Assembly (NCBI RefSeq): GCF_003574445.1
Contig: NZ_KZ984557.1
Coordinates: 118,647-182,646 of the forward strand
Length of the DNA stretch: 64,000 nucleotides
DNA from: Streptomyces sp. YIM 130001
GTDB lineage: Bacteria; Actinomycetota; Actinomycetes; Streptomycetales; Streptomycetaceae
Reading direction: 5' to 3'
The notes beneath the pieces were generated by a model. That model was not told the origin of the DNA, ran no database searches, and saw only the letters and a list, made by a program, of their open reading frames with translations. The position numbers and the translations under genes were made by a program. Shown here one piece after another: positions 33,765 to 43,886 of the stretch (position 1 is the first letter of the stretch; each line of letters opens with the position of its first letter).

Positions 33765-34756
33765 GCAGGGTCGGCGGCCTCGGACTTGCGGCGGGACTCG
33801 ATCCGCCTCGCCGACGGCCACCGGACGTCGTACGCCCACCCCAGCTGCTCGCACCACCGGATGAAACGGGCACTGGAATCCACCTGGCCGCGCATCACCC
33901 CGTGCCGGGCCGACGTCGGGTCCGCATGGTGCAGGTTGTGCCAGGACTCGCCGCAGGACAGGACCGCGAGCCACCACACGTTGCCCGAACGGTCACGGGA
34001 CTTGAAGGGCCGCTTGCCCACCGCGTGGCAGATCGAGTTGATCGACCAGGTCACGTGATGCAGCAGCGCCACCCGTACCAGCGACCCCCAGAAGAACGCG
34101 GTGAACGCACCCCACCAGGACATCGTCACCAGACCACCGACCAGTGGCGGGATCGCCAGCGAGAGCAGTGTCCAGTAGATGAAGTCGCGGGAGATCCGGC
34201 GGATCGCGGGGTCCTTGATCAGATCCGGCGCGTACTTGTCCTGCGGAGTCTGCTCCTCGTCGAACATCCAGCCGATATGGGCCCACCACAGACCCTTCAT
34301 CAGCGCCGGCACCGTCTCCCCGAACCGCCACGGCGAATGCGGGTCGCCCTCGGCGTCCGAGAACTTGTGATGCTTACGGTGATCCGCCACCCAGCGCACC
34401 AGCGGCCCCTCCACCGCGAGCGACCCGGCGATCGCCAGCGCGATCCTCAGCGGCCGCTTCGCCTTGAACGAACCGTGCGTGAAATAGCGGTGGAAGCCGA
34501 CCGTGATGCCGTGGCAGCCGACGAAGTACATGACGACGAGCAGGCCCAGATCGAGCCAGCTCACCCCCCAGCCCCACGCCAGCGGCACAGCCGCGAGCAG
34601 GGCGAGGAAAGGGGCGGTGATGAAGAGAAGCAGCGTGAGCTGCTCCAGCGAACGCTTCTGTTCGCCGCCGCGGGTCGCGGAGGGGAGTGGCGAATCAGAC
34701 GATCGCGCGGAGTCGATCACATCGGAGCGGTTGCTCACATCGGAGCTCGGGGTCAT
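33761..34756 (-). CDS. Acyl-CoA/fatty-acid desaturase (membrane di-iron type)
   Basis: A 331-residue integral membrane desaturase with two pairs of hydrophobic helices (about 38-80 and 190-232). All three histidine boxes are present: HRYFTH, HRKHH and HNLHH, which bind the di-iron centre that abstracts hydrogen from the acyl chain (delta-9 type). It probably supplies unsaturated fatty acids for membrane fluidity. The N-terminal 35 residues are Ser/Asp-rich. ATG at 34756 has AGGGGACGCCC upstream; upstream extension is rejected. It diverges from ppc with a 342-bp region between them and is coupled to the TetR regulator. Confidence 0.9.
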   Translation of the reverse strand: MTPSSDVSNRSDVIDSARSSDSPLPSATRGGEQKRSLEQLTLLLFITAPFLALLAAVPLAWGWGVSWLDLGLLVVMYFVGCHGITVGFHRYFTHGSFKAKRPLRIALAIAGSLAVEGPLVRWVADHRKHHKFSDAEGDPHSPWRFGETVPALMKGLWWAHIGWMFDEEQTPQDKYAPDLIKDPAIRRISRDFIYWTLLSLAIPPLVGGLVTMSWWGAFTAFFWGSLVRVALLHHVTWSINSICHAVGKRPFKSRDRSGNVWWLAVLSCGESWHNLHHADPTSARHGVMRGQVDSSARFIRWCEQLGWAYDVRWPSARRIESRRKSEAADPA

Positions 34757-35098
34757 GGGCGTCCCCTGTGGGGTGTTGAGGGATGGCGACGGCTTGTGCC
34801 TGGTCACGGCACCGATCAAACCTCCTACCAGCGCGTAACCTACGGCGACGTAAGTATGGCAGCGCGCAAGCGGGAGGCAAGAGGTCGCGGCGGGCAAGGT
34901 GAAAGGGAGACCTATCCTGGTGGGGTCGGACAGCGTGGTCCGCTCTGAGTCTTCCCGGGAATCCGGCTCTCACGATGTACGAGTACCCACCTCGGACCGC
35001 CGGATCCCCTCCAGACGCGCCGTCCGGCCCTCGCGACCACCCTCGCGGCGGGCCACGCGGTGCGACGCACCTCCTCATCACCGCAAGGAGCCGCACCT
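34757..35098. promoter_or_regulatory. Divergent control region between desaturase and ppc
   Basis: A 342-bp stretch with no gene. The most AT-rich part is at about 34837-34860 (AACCTACGGCGACGTAAGTA), nearer the desaturase start and a candidate operator/promoter. TATCCT at 34913-34918 could be a -10 for ppc. AAGGAG at 35085-35090 is the ppc ribosome-binding site. No clear palindrome was found. Confidence 0.4.
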
Positions 35099-37831
<2,733 letters not shown>

Positions 37832-37854
37832 CCACAAGCCGGTTCACCCGCACA

Positions 37855-37902
37855 CACGAGTGCCCCCGCCCCGCCTGCACAGGCGGAGCGGGGGCACTCG
37901 TG
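37855..37902 (+). terminator. Strong terminator of ppc
   Basis: A 23-bp stem with one mismatch, starting CACGAGTGCCCCCGC and mirrored by GCGGGGGCACTCGTG, with a 2-nt apex. A smaller 7-bp hairpin (ACCGGCT/AGCCGGT, 37823-37843) overlaps the ppc stop just before it. The same stem would also serve the convergent gene ending at 37921. Confidence 0.85.
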
Positions 37903-37920
37903 CGTCACCGGACACGACCG

Positions 37921-38460
37921 CTACAACGTCACGAACGCAGCCCCCAACAACGCCGCACCCAAAAGACCCGTCCCCCACGCAACCCGCGTCAGCCGCAACC
38001 CACCACCCACCACCACACCCGCCAACACCAACGCACCACCCAACGGCATCCACGCATGAAAAAACCCACCCGCCCCGGTACGCACCACCTCAGAACTCCC
38101 CGGCTTCACCACCACCGACAACCGCGCCCCCTTACGCACATCGATCGACCGGTCCACCACCACCCGCTCGCGCGCCTCGGACCCCGGCGAACTCGGCACA
38201 TACGCCCCACTGCACCGGTCCTCACCACACTCCGCCACCGTCAACGTCCCCCGCTCCCGACTGTCCGAGAGCACCACATGCTGCGCCGTCCCCCACGACG
38301 CCCACACACCCGCCACCACCAGCAACACCGCCACACACACCGTCGCCGCCACCCGCCCCACCGTCACCAGCCCCGGCCGATCACCGGACACACGACGCGA
38401 ACGACCACGCCCGACCTGGCCGGATCTCGACGTCGAACGCTTCGCAGGGAGAGCAGGCAT
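37921..38460 (-). CDS. Conserved membrane protein with two helices
   Basis: A 179-residue protein. An Arg-rich N-terminus (about 1-30) precedes a helix (about 36-56, VGRVAATVCVAVLLVVAGVWA). An extracytoplasmic domain of about 70 residues follows, with two cysteines (VAECGEDRCSGAYVP) that may form a disulfide, and the C-terminus has one or two more hydrophobic stretches (WMPLGGALVLAGVVVGGG, GTGLLGAALLGAAFV). This layout resembles the DUF3592-type proteins, but the match is weak and function is unknown. ATG 38460 has AAGGA upstream; TTGACG 30 bases earlier could be a -35. Convergent with ppc. Confidence 0.65.
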   Translation of the reverse strand: MPALPAKRSTSRSGQVGRGRSRRVSGDRPGLVTVGRVAATVCVAVLLVVAGVWASWGTAQHVVLSDSRERGTLTVAECGEDRCSGAYVPSSPGSEARERVVVDRSIDVRKGARLSVVVKPGSSEVVRTGAGGFFHAWMPLGGALVLAGVVVGGGLRLTRVAWGTGLLGAALLGAAFVTL

Positions 38461-38597
38461 GGCCGCGATCCTTGGCCATGCGACCGCACCCGTCAACTTG
38501 CCCCACACCGGCCGCGACACGTCCGTCCCGCTACATCAGGACATGTACACCAAGCACCGCCGCACACGTCCCCACGCCGCCGACCCACCCCCGTACA

Positions 38598-39191
38598 TCA
38601 AGAGTTGTAGGTGCTCTGCGCACGCTCCAGACCCTCCAGAACCAGCGCCTCCACCGCATCCGCCGCACGATCCACGAAATACCCCAACTCCTTGCGCTCC
38701 GCCCCGGAAAAATCCTTCAGAACGAAATCAGCCACCGGCATCCGACCCGGCGGACGACCAATACCGAACCGCACCCGGTAATAACCAGGACCCATCGCCT
38801 TCGTCATCGACTTCAACCCGTTGTGCCCGTTGTCACCACCACCCGACTTCAGCCGCAACGTGCCGTAATCGATGTCCAACTCATCATGAACAGCCACCGT
38901 CCGCTCAAGCGGCACCTTGTAGAAATCCCGCAACGCCGTCACCGGCCCACCCGACAGATTCATGTACGACGTCGGCTTCGCCAACACCACCCGACGACTC
39001 CCCGGACCCGGCGGACCGACCCGCATCTCCACCACCTGCGCCTGCGCCCGCCCCGCCCGCTTGAACCCACCCCCCGCACGCTCAGCGAGCAGATCCGCCA
39101 CCATAAAACCCACATTGTGCCGATTACCCGCATAACCGGGGCCCGGATTACCCAACCCCACCACCAGCCACGGACCCGCCGCCTCAACCAT
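38598..39191 (-). CDS. pth: Peptidyl-tRNA hydrolase
   Basis: A 197-residue Pth enzyme that recycles peptidyl-tRNA released by stalled ribosomes. N-terminal WLVVGLGNPGPGYAGNRHNVGFMV includes the catalytic His and Asn. Other signatures are KPTSYMNLSGGPV, AVHDELDIDYG (catalytic Asp) and GHNGLKSMTKAMG. Length is normal. Start is uncertain: ATG 39191 is chosen because AAGGGAG lies eight bases upstream; ATG 39197 or 39209 would add residues. It lies 131 bp after rplY, separated by a hairpin, so partial read-through is likely. Confidence 0.93.
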   Translation of the reverse strand: MVEAAGPWLVVGLGNPGPGYAGNRHNVGFMVADLLAERAGGGFKRAGRAQAQVVEMRVGPPGPGSRRVVLAKPTSYMNLSGGPVTALRDFYKVPLERTVAVHDELDIDYGTLRLKSGGGDNGHNGLKSMTKAMGPGYYRVRFGIGRPPGRMPVADFVLKDFSGAERKELGYFVDRAADAVEALVLEGLERAQSTYNS

Positions 39192-39244
39192 CTGCATAAC
39201 TCCCTTCATACGCCGGCCACCACACCGGCCACCCACTCAAACGC

Positions 39245-39283
39245 CGACCGCCGTCCCGCACCTCGCGGGCGGAACGGCGGTCG
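39245..39283 (-). terminator. Hairpin between rplY and pth
   Basis: CGACCGCCGT/ACGGCGGTCG gives a 10-bp stem with an inner CCCGC/GCGGG stem. It follows the rplY stop and probably reduces pth transcription by read-through. Confidence 0.65.
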
Positions 39284-39321
39284 AACGGACAACTCCCGGG
39301 CCACACCCGGGAAAAAGAAGA

Positions 39322-39915
39322 TCAGGCCTCGGCGCCCTCGGCCCCCTCCTCGCCCTCAGCAGCCGGCTCCTCGGCCTGCGCCGCCAGCACCTGCAGCACA
39401 ACCGCGTCCTCGTCGCCGGCAAGCGTCGAACCCGACGGCAGCGGAATGTCCTTCGCCAGAATCGACGCACCCGCGTCCAGACCCGCGATGGAAACCGTCA
39501 CGGACTCCGGGATGTGCGTCGCCTCGGCCTCGACCGACAGCGTGTTCAGCACGTTCTCCAGCAGGTTGCTGCCCGGGGCCAGCTCGCCCTCGGTGAGCAC
39601 CGGGATCTCCACGACGACCTTCTCGCCACGCTTCACCGTGAGCAGGTCGACGTGCTCCAGAATGCCCTGACGCAGCGCGTCACGCTGCACGGCCTTCGGG
39701 ATCACCAGCTGGCTCTTGCCCTCGATGTCCAGGTTGATCAGAACGTTCGAGTTCTTCAGCGCCATCAGGGTGTCGTGGTGCGGAAGCGCCACGTGAATCG
39801 GGTCCTCGCCATGGCCGTAGACAACGGCAGGCAGCTTGTCGGCACGACGCAGACGGCGGGACGCACCCTTACCGAACTCGGTGCGGGACTCGGCTGCGAT
39901 CTTTACCTCGGACAT
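39322..39915 (-). CDS. rplY: 50S ribosomal protein L25/general stress protein Ctc
   Basis: A 197-residue two-domain L25 (TL5/CTC type) that binds 5S rRNA. Residues 1-95 form the L25 domain (ESRTEFGKGASRRLRRADKLPAVVYGHG). The beta-rich C-terminal TL5 domain follows (about 100-180, VEIPVLTEGELAPGSNLLEN). The last about 15 residues are acidic, AEEPAAEGEEGAEG. ATG at 39915 has GAGGAG upstream. A good promoter lies about 130 bp upstream. prs lies upstream on the same strand. Confidence 0.95.
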   Translation of the reverse strand: MSEVKIAAESRTEFGKGASRRLRRADKLPAVVYGHGEDPIHVALPHHDTLMALKNSNVLINLDIEGKSQLVIPKAVQRDALRQGILEHVDLLTVKRGEKVVVEIPVLTEGELAPGSNLLENVLNTLSVEAEATHIPESVTVSIAGLDAGASILAKDIPLPSGSTLAGDEDAVVLQVLAAQAEEPAAEGEEGAEGAEA

Positions 39916-40043
39916 ATGCACTCCTCGTAAGCGACGGAAAGCTGTGGCAGTCACCCGGCCACGACTGGCCTGCTACGAAGAGCGCGCCGATAACGGACCA
40001 CCGACCCATACAGGTACGGCCTCCCTCGCCGAGCAACTCGATG

Positions 40044-40072
40044 AGTCTACCCGGCAGGAAGGCCGCACCCAA
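40044..40072 (-). promoter_or_regulatory. Promoter candidate of rplY
   Basis: On the minus strand TTGGGT and TAGACT are separated by 17 bp (plus-strand 40067-40072 and 40044-40049). The leader would be about 120 nt. Confidence 0.5.
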
Positions 40073-40123
40073 AAGGATCTTCGAGAGCCCGCACACAGCA
40101 GACCCACGTCACCAGAAAAAGAC

Positions 40124-41098
40124 CTACTGCTCCTCGAAGAGGCTGGTCACCGAACCATCCTCGAAGACCTCACGCAGCGCACGCGCAATCGTCGGTGCGA
40201 TCGACAACACCGTGATCTTGTCCAACTCCAACTCACCAGGCGTCGGCAACGTGTCCGTGAAGATGAACTCACTCACCTTCGAGTTCTTCAGACGATCCGC
40301 AGCCGGACCGGACAGCACACCATGCGTCGCCGTCACGATCACATCCTCCGCACCATGCGCGAACAGAGCATCCGCCGCAGCGCAGATCGTGCCACCCGTA
40401 TCGATCATGTCGTCGACCAGCACACACACCCGGCCCTCGACATTGCCCACCACCTCATGGACCGTCACCTGATTCGCGACGTCCTTGTCACGCCGCTTGT
40501 GCACGATCGCCAACGGCGCACCCAGCCGATCGCACCAACGGTCCGCAACCCGCACACGACCCGCATCCGGCGACACCACCGTCAGCTTGTCCCGATCCAC
40601 CTTCGCGCCCACATAATCCGCCAGGATCGGCAGCGCGAAGAGATGGTCGACCGGACCGTCGAAGAACCCGACGATCTGATCCGTGTGCAGATCCACCGTG
40701 ACCACACGGTGAGCACCCGCCGTCTTCATCAGATCCGCAACCAGACGAGCCGAGATCGGCTCACGGCCACGATGCTTCTTGTCCTGACGGGCATACCCGT
40801 AGAACGGCACGATCACCGTGATGCTGCGGGCCGAAGCACGCTTCAACGCATCGATCATGATCAGCTGTTCCATGATCCACTTATTGATCGGAGCCGTGTG
40901 GCTCTGAATCAAGAAGCAATCCGCACCACGCGCCGACTCCTGATAGCGCACATAGATCTCACCATTGGCGAAATCGAAAGCCTTGGTCGGGACGAGACCC
41001 ACACCCAGGTGGTGCGCGACCTCCTCGGCAAGTTCGGGGTGGGCGCGTCCGGAGAAGAGCATCAACTTCTTCTCGCCGGTCGTCTTGATCCCGGTCAC
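40124..41098 (-). CDS. prs: Ribose-phosphate pyrophosphokinase
   Basis: A 324-residue PRPP synthase. Signatures: LFSGRAHPELAEEVAHHLG, the ATP/R5P region VPFYGYARQDKKHRGREPISA, VTVDLHTDQIVGFF, and the PRPP-binding loop VLVDDMIDTGGTI. It makes PRPP for nucleotide, His and Trp synthesis. GTG at 41098. It lies 107 bp after glmU on the same strand with no clear terminator, so glmU-prs are likely co-transcribed, an arrangement conserved in many bacteria. Confidence 0.96.
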   Translation of the reverse strand: MTGIKTTGEKKLMLFSGRAHPELAEEVAHHLGVGLVPTKAFDFANGEIYVRYQESARGADCFLIQSHTAPINKWIMEQLIMIDALKRASARSITVIVPFYGYARQDKKHRGREPISARLVADLMKTAGAHRVVTVDLHTDQIVGFFDGPVDHLFALPILADYVGAKVDRDKLTVVSPDAGRVRVADRWCDRLGAPLAIVHKRRDKDVANQVTVHEVVGNVEGRVCVLVDDMIDTGGTICAAADALFAHGAEDVIVTATHGVLSGPAADRLKNSKVSEFIFTDTLPTPGELELDKITVLSIAPTIARALREVFEDGSVTSLFEEQ

Positions 41099-41205
41099 AG
41101 CACCTGTCTCCTCAGACTGTTCTCTGGCCGCGCATCCAGTCGCCCGGACCAGCCGAAATGTGTGCGCCTATCACGGTACGCCGAGTTGGACGCACCGATT
41201 TCCGG

Positions 41206-42651
41206 TCAGGTTTCGTCCACCGGCCCCCCAGCCGCCGACTCCGCCGCCCGCGCAGCCGCACTCCCCGGCCGCTTACGAGCCACCCAACCCTCGATATTCC
41301 GCTGCTGACCACGGGCGACAGCCAACGAACCCGCCGGCACATCCTTCGTGATCACCGACCCGGCAGCCGTGTACGCCCCGTCCCCCACCGTGACAGGCGC
41401 CACAAACATGTTGTCCGAACCCGTCTTGCAATGTGAACCCACCGTCGTGTGGTGCTTCGCCTCACCGTCATAGTTCACAAACACGCTGGCCGCACCGATG
41501 TTGGTGTGCTCACCGATCGTCGCGTCCCCCACATAACTCAAGTGCGGAACCTTCGTCCCCGCACCGATCGACGCGTTCTTCATCTCCACATACGTACCCG
41601 CCTTCGCACCCGCACCCAACCGCGTACCCGGACGCAGATACGCATACGGACCCACCGACGCCCCCGCACCCACCTCGGCATCCAACGCCACCGTGTTGTC
41701 CACCCGCGCATCCGAACCCACCGACGTATTCGTCAGACGCGAGTTGGGACCCACCTCCGCCCCCGCGGCAACATGCGTCGAACCAAGCAACTGCGTCCCC
41801 GGACACACCACCGAATCCGGCTCGAACGTCACCGTCACATCCACCCACGTACTCGCCGGATCCACCACCGTCACACCGGACATCATCGCCTCCACGAGCA
41901 CCCGCTCGTTCAGCACCCGACGCGCATCCGCCAACTGCACACGGTTGTTGATCCCCGCGATCTCCCGATGATCACCCGCCACCGCAGCACCCACCCGGTG
42001 CCCCGCCTCGCGCAGAATCCCGAGCACATCAGTCAGATACTCCTCACCCTGACTGTTGTCCGTACGCACCTTCTTCAACGCCTCCGCCAACAGACGGCCG
42101 TCGAACGCGAACACACCCGAATTGATCTCCCGGATCGCACGCTGCTCCTCCGAGGCGTCCTTGTGCTCCACGATCGCCGTCACCGCACCCGAGGCGTCCC
42201 GCACGATTCGGCCGTAACCCGCGGCATCCGGCATCTCCGCCGTCAGCACCGTCACCGCGTTCCCGTCCGCGGAATGCGTCGCCGCCAGACCGGCCAGCGT
42301 CTCGCCGGTCAACAGCGGTGTGTCACCACAGACGACGACCACCGTGCCGTCGACCTCGCCACCCAGCTCCTCCAGACCCATACGCACCGCATGACCGGTG
42401 CCGTTCTGCTCCTCCTGGACCGCGCTGCGGCAGGCCGGGTCGATCGCGGCGAGGTGCGCGGTCACCTGATCACGGCCGTGACCGACCACCACGACGAGCT
42501 CCCGCGGATCCAGCTCCCGCGAGGCGGCGACGACATGGCCGACCAACGAGCGGCCGCAGATCTCATGCAGAACCTTCGGCGTCCGCGACTTCATGCGGGT
42601 GCCCTCACCCGCTGCAAGCACGACAACGGCGGCCGGGGAATTGGCGCTCAC
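41206..42651 (-). CDS. glmU: Bifunctional GlmU: GlcNAc-1-P uridyltransferase/GlcN-1-P acetyltransferase
   Basis: A 481-residue enzyme making UDP-GlcNAc for peptidoglycan. The N-terminal uridyltransferase domain (about 8-245) opens with VVLAAGEGTRMKSRTPKVLH. The C-terminal acetyltransferase is a left-handed beta-helix of hexapeptide repeats (about 265-450) with SRLTNTSVGSDARVDNTV and the catalytic histidine-containing region. The last about 25 residues are basic and Ala-rich. GTG at 42651 has AAGGA upstream. The longer ORF to 42810 runs into the tRNA-Gln gene and is rejected. Confidence 0.96.
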   Translation of the reverse strand: MSANSPAAVVVLAAGEGTRMKSRTPKVLHEICGRSLVGHVVAASRELDPRELVVVVGHGRDQVTAHLAAIDPACRSAVQEEQNGTGHAVRMGLEELGGEVDGTVVVVCGDTPLLTGETLAGLAATHSADGNAVTVLTAEMPDAAGYGRIVRDASGAVTAIVEHKDASEEQRAIREINSGVFAFDGRLLAEALKKVRTDNSQGEEYLTDVLGILREAGHRVGAAVAGDHREIAGINNRVQLADARRVLNERVLVEAMMSGVTVVDPASTWVDVTVTFEPDSVVCPGTQLLGSTHVAAGAEVGPNSRLTNTSVGSDARVDNTVALDAEVGAGASVGPYAYLRPGTRLGAGAKAGTYVEMKNASIGAGTKVPHLSYVGDATIGEHTNIGAASVFVNYDGEAKHHTTVGSHCKTGSDNMFVAPVTVGDGAYTAAGSVITKDVPAGSLAVARGQQRNIEGWVARKRPGSAAARAAESAAGGPVDET

Positions 42652-42730
42652 GGGGGTGTCCTTCGAGTCTGGTACTTCGGGTGGTGGACATCCGCAGGAT
42701 ACCGGGGCGTAGTGGGCCGGAAATGAGGGC

Positions 42731-42757
42731 GGGTCCTGACCTTGCCGGTCAGGACCC
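42731..42757 (-). terminator. Terminator after tRNA-Gln
   Basis: A perfect 11-bp stem GGGTCCTGACC/GGTCAGGACCC with a 5-nt loop lies 14 bp after the tRNA 3' end and before glmU. It separates the tRNA transcript from glmU-prs. Confidence 0.75.
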
Positions 42758-42771
42758 AAACCTTGCAGTTG

Positions 42772-42842
42772 CTCCCGGGGGAGGACTCGAACCCCCATGA
42801 TCAGATCCAAAATCTGACGTCTTGCCCTTAGACGACCCGGGA
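42772..42842 (-). tRNA. tRNA-Gln (anticodon TTG)
   Basis: Folds as a complete cloverleaf. Acceptor TCCCGGG/CCCGGGA, D-stem GTCT/AGAC, anticodon stem TCAGA/TCTGA with loop TTTTGGA giving anticodon TTG (reads CAA), T-stem GGGGG/CCTCC with TTCGAGT. 3' CCA is not encoded. It lies six bases downstream of the stop of the HTH gene on the same strand. Confidence 0.92.
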
Positions 42843-42848
42843 TGGGCG

Positions 42849-43721
42849 CTATGTCCGATTTTCGTGATCGGCCTCAGCGACGGCATCTACTATGCCCCAC
42901 CACGAGCCCTCGATGCGACGGTACAAATCGGCGCTTCCCAGGACTTTCACCGTGAGGCAACCCCGGTAGGTGGGGCCGATGTTCTTCCGTCGGGTCCTGG
43001 GGGAGTGCTTCTTGATCGTCGTCTTGTAGAACGCTGAGCGGTCGGCGCCGACCAGGTCGGCCCAGTAGCGTTCGGCGGCCGGTATGTCCGCTGATTCGTG
43101 GATCATCACGGTGAAACGGATGCGCTCGCGTTCGATGCCGAGAAGGTCGAGGAAGGCCAGGTAGACCTGGATCATCCCTGGGTCGCTGTTGACGAAGACG
43201 ACCTTCTCGCGCCGGTCGTACGGCTTGTCCTTGGATCCCTCGGACCAGTAGAGGCCGACGCCGACCAGGAACAGCTCGCGCGGCGAGAGTGCGCCGACGG
43301 ATCGGGCGGCCTCCAGCTTCGCCTGTTGTCGTTCTTCCTCGCGGATGCGCAGTTTCGCTTCCCAGCCTCGCCTGGCGATGGCGGCGGACTCCTCGCGGCT
43401 GCGCTTGCGCTCCGGCGTCGGCAGGTCTCGTACCCACAGGGAGATCGAGCTCTTCGATACGCCGAGTTCCAGCTGTATCTGGTCGTAGGTCCTGCCTTGG
43501 AGGCGGAGTTCGCGGGCCTTGGCGCGGAGGTCGTCCTTGGCGTTGGGGCGTTTGGTCCACTCCGGTGGGGGTTCGCCTTTGACGAGGCGTTGGAGCAGGT
43601 CGTTGTTGTGGATGCCGAGGCGGTCGCGGATCTGGCGGAGGCTGAGTCCTGAGCGGCGGAGGGCGATGGCCTGGTCGCGGAGGGTGTTGTAGTGGGTGTG
43701 GAGGTCTCGGATGTTCGGCAT
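42849..43721 (-). CDS. Helix-turn-helix protein with homing-endonuclease-like C-terminal domain
   Basis: A 290-residue protein. Two HTH segments are seen at about 14-47 (LRDQAIALRRSGLSLRQI) and 62-98 (KARELRLQGRTYDQIQLELG, VSKSSISLWV). Residues 150-285 (LFLVGVGLYWSEGSKDK at 150-166) look like a degenerate LAGLIDADG homing-endonuclease fold, and the pattern of SSISLWVRDLP-then-WSEGSK recurs in an actinobacterial family of unknown function. Both the identification and any nuclease activity are inferred and not certain. The gene abuts tRNA-Gln, which is a common integration site, but no attachment repeat was seen. No ribosome-binding site stands out; ATG at 43721. Confidence 0.55.
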   Translation of the reverse strand: MPNIRDLHTHYNTLRDQAIALRRSGLSLRQIRDRLGIHNNDLLQRLVKGEPPPEWTKRPNAKDDLRAKARELRLQGRTYDQIQLELGVSKSSISLWVRDLPTPERKRSREESAAIARRGWEAKLRIREEERQQAKLEAARSVGALSPRELFLVGVGLYWSEGSKDKPYDRREKVVFVNSDPGMIQVYLAFLDLLGIERERIRFTVMIHESADIPAAERYWADLVGADRSAFYKTTIKKHSPRTRRKNIGPTYRGCLTVKVLGSADLYRRIEGSWWGIVDAVAEADHENRT

Positions 43722-43763
43722 GCGTCGAGTGTTGTCCGGAATGCGGACGTCCGGGTCGAATGT

Positions 43764-43792
43764 TTGAGCGATTCAGTAGTTCGAGCTAATTG
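43764..43792 (+). promoter_or_regulatory. Candidate promoter of the histidine kinase
   Basis: TTGAGC (43764-43769) and TAATTG (43787-43792) are separated by 17 bp, about 95 bp before the ATG. A second, leaderless candidate (TAGGCT) ends seven bases before the ATG. Either could be used. Confidence 0.35.
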
Positions 43793-43873
43793 TGTGGGTT
43801 CGGGTGGTGGTTTCTGGTGTTGTGTGCTGGGGCGGTCGGGGAAACTCACCGGAAAAGCGGATGGTTTCGCCCG

Positions 43874-43879
43874 TAGGCT
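43874..43879 (+). promoter_or_regulatory. Candidate -10 box of the histidine kinase (leaderless)
   Basis: TAGGCT followed by seven bases and ATG; no separate Shine-Dalgarno. Confidence 0.4.
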
Positions 43880-43886
43880 GGAAGCT

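Noticed and set aside
42760..43730. Integrated element at tRNA-Gln
   Set aside because: No integrase and no direct repeat of the tRNA 3' end were seen on either side.
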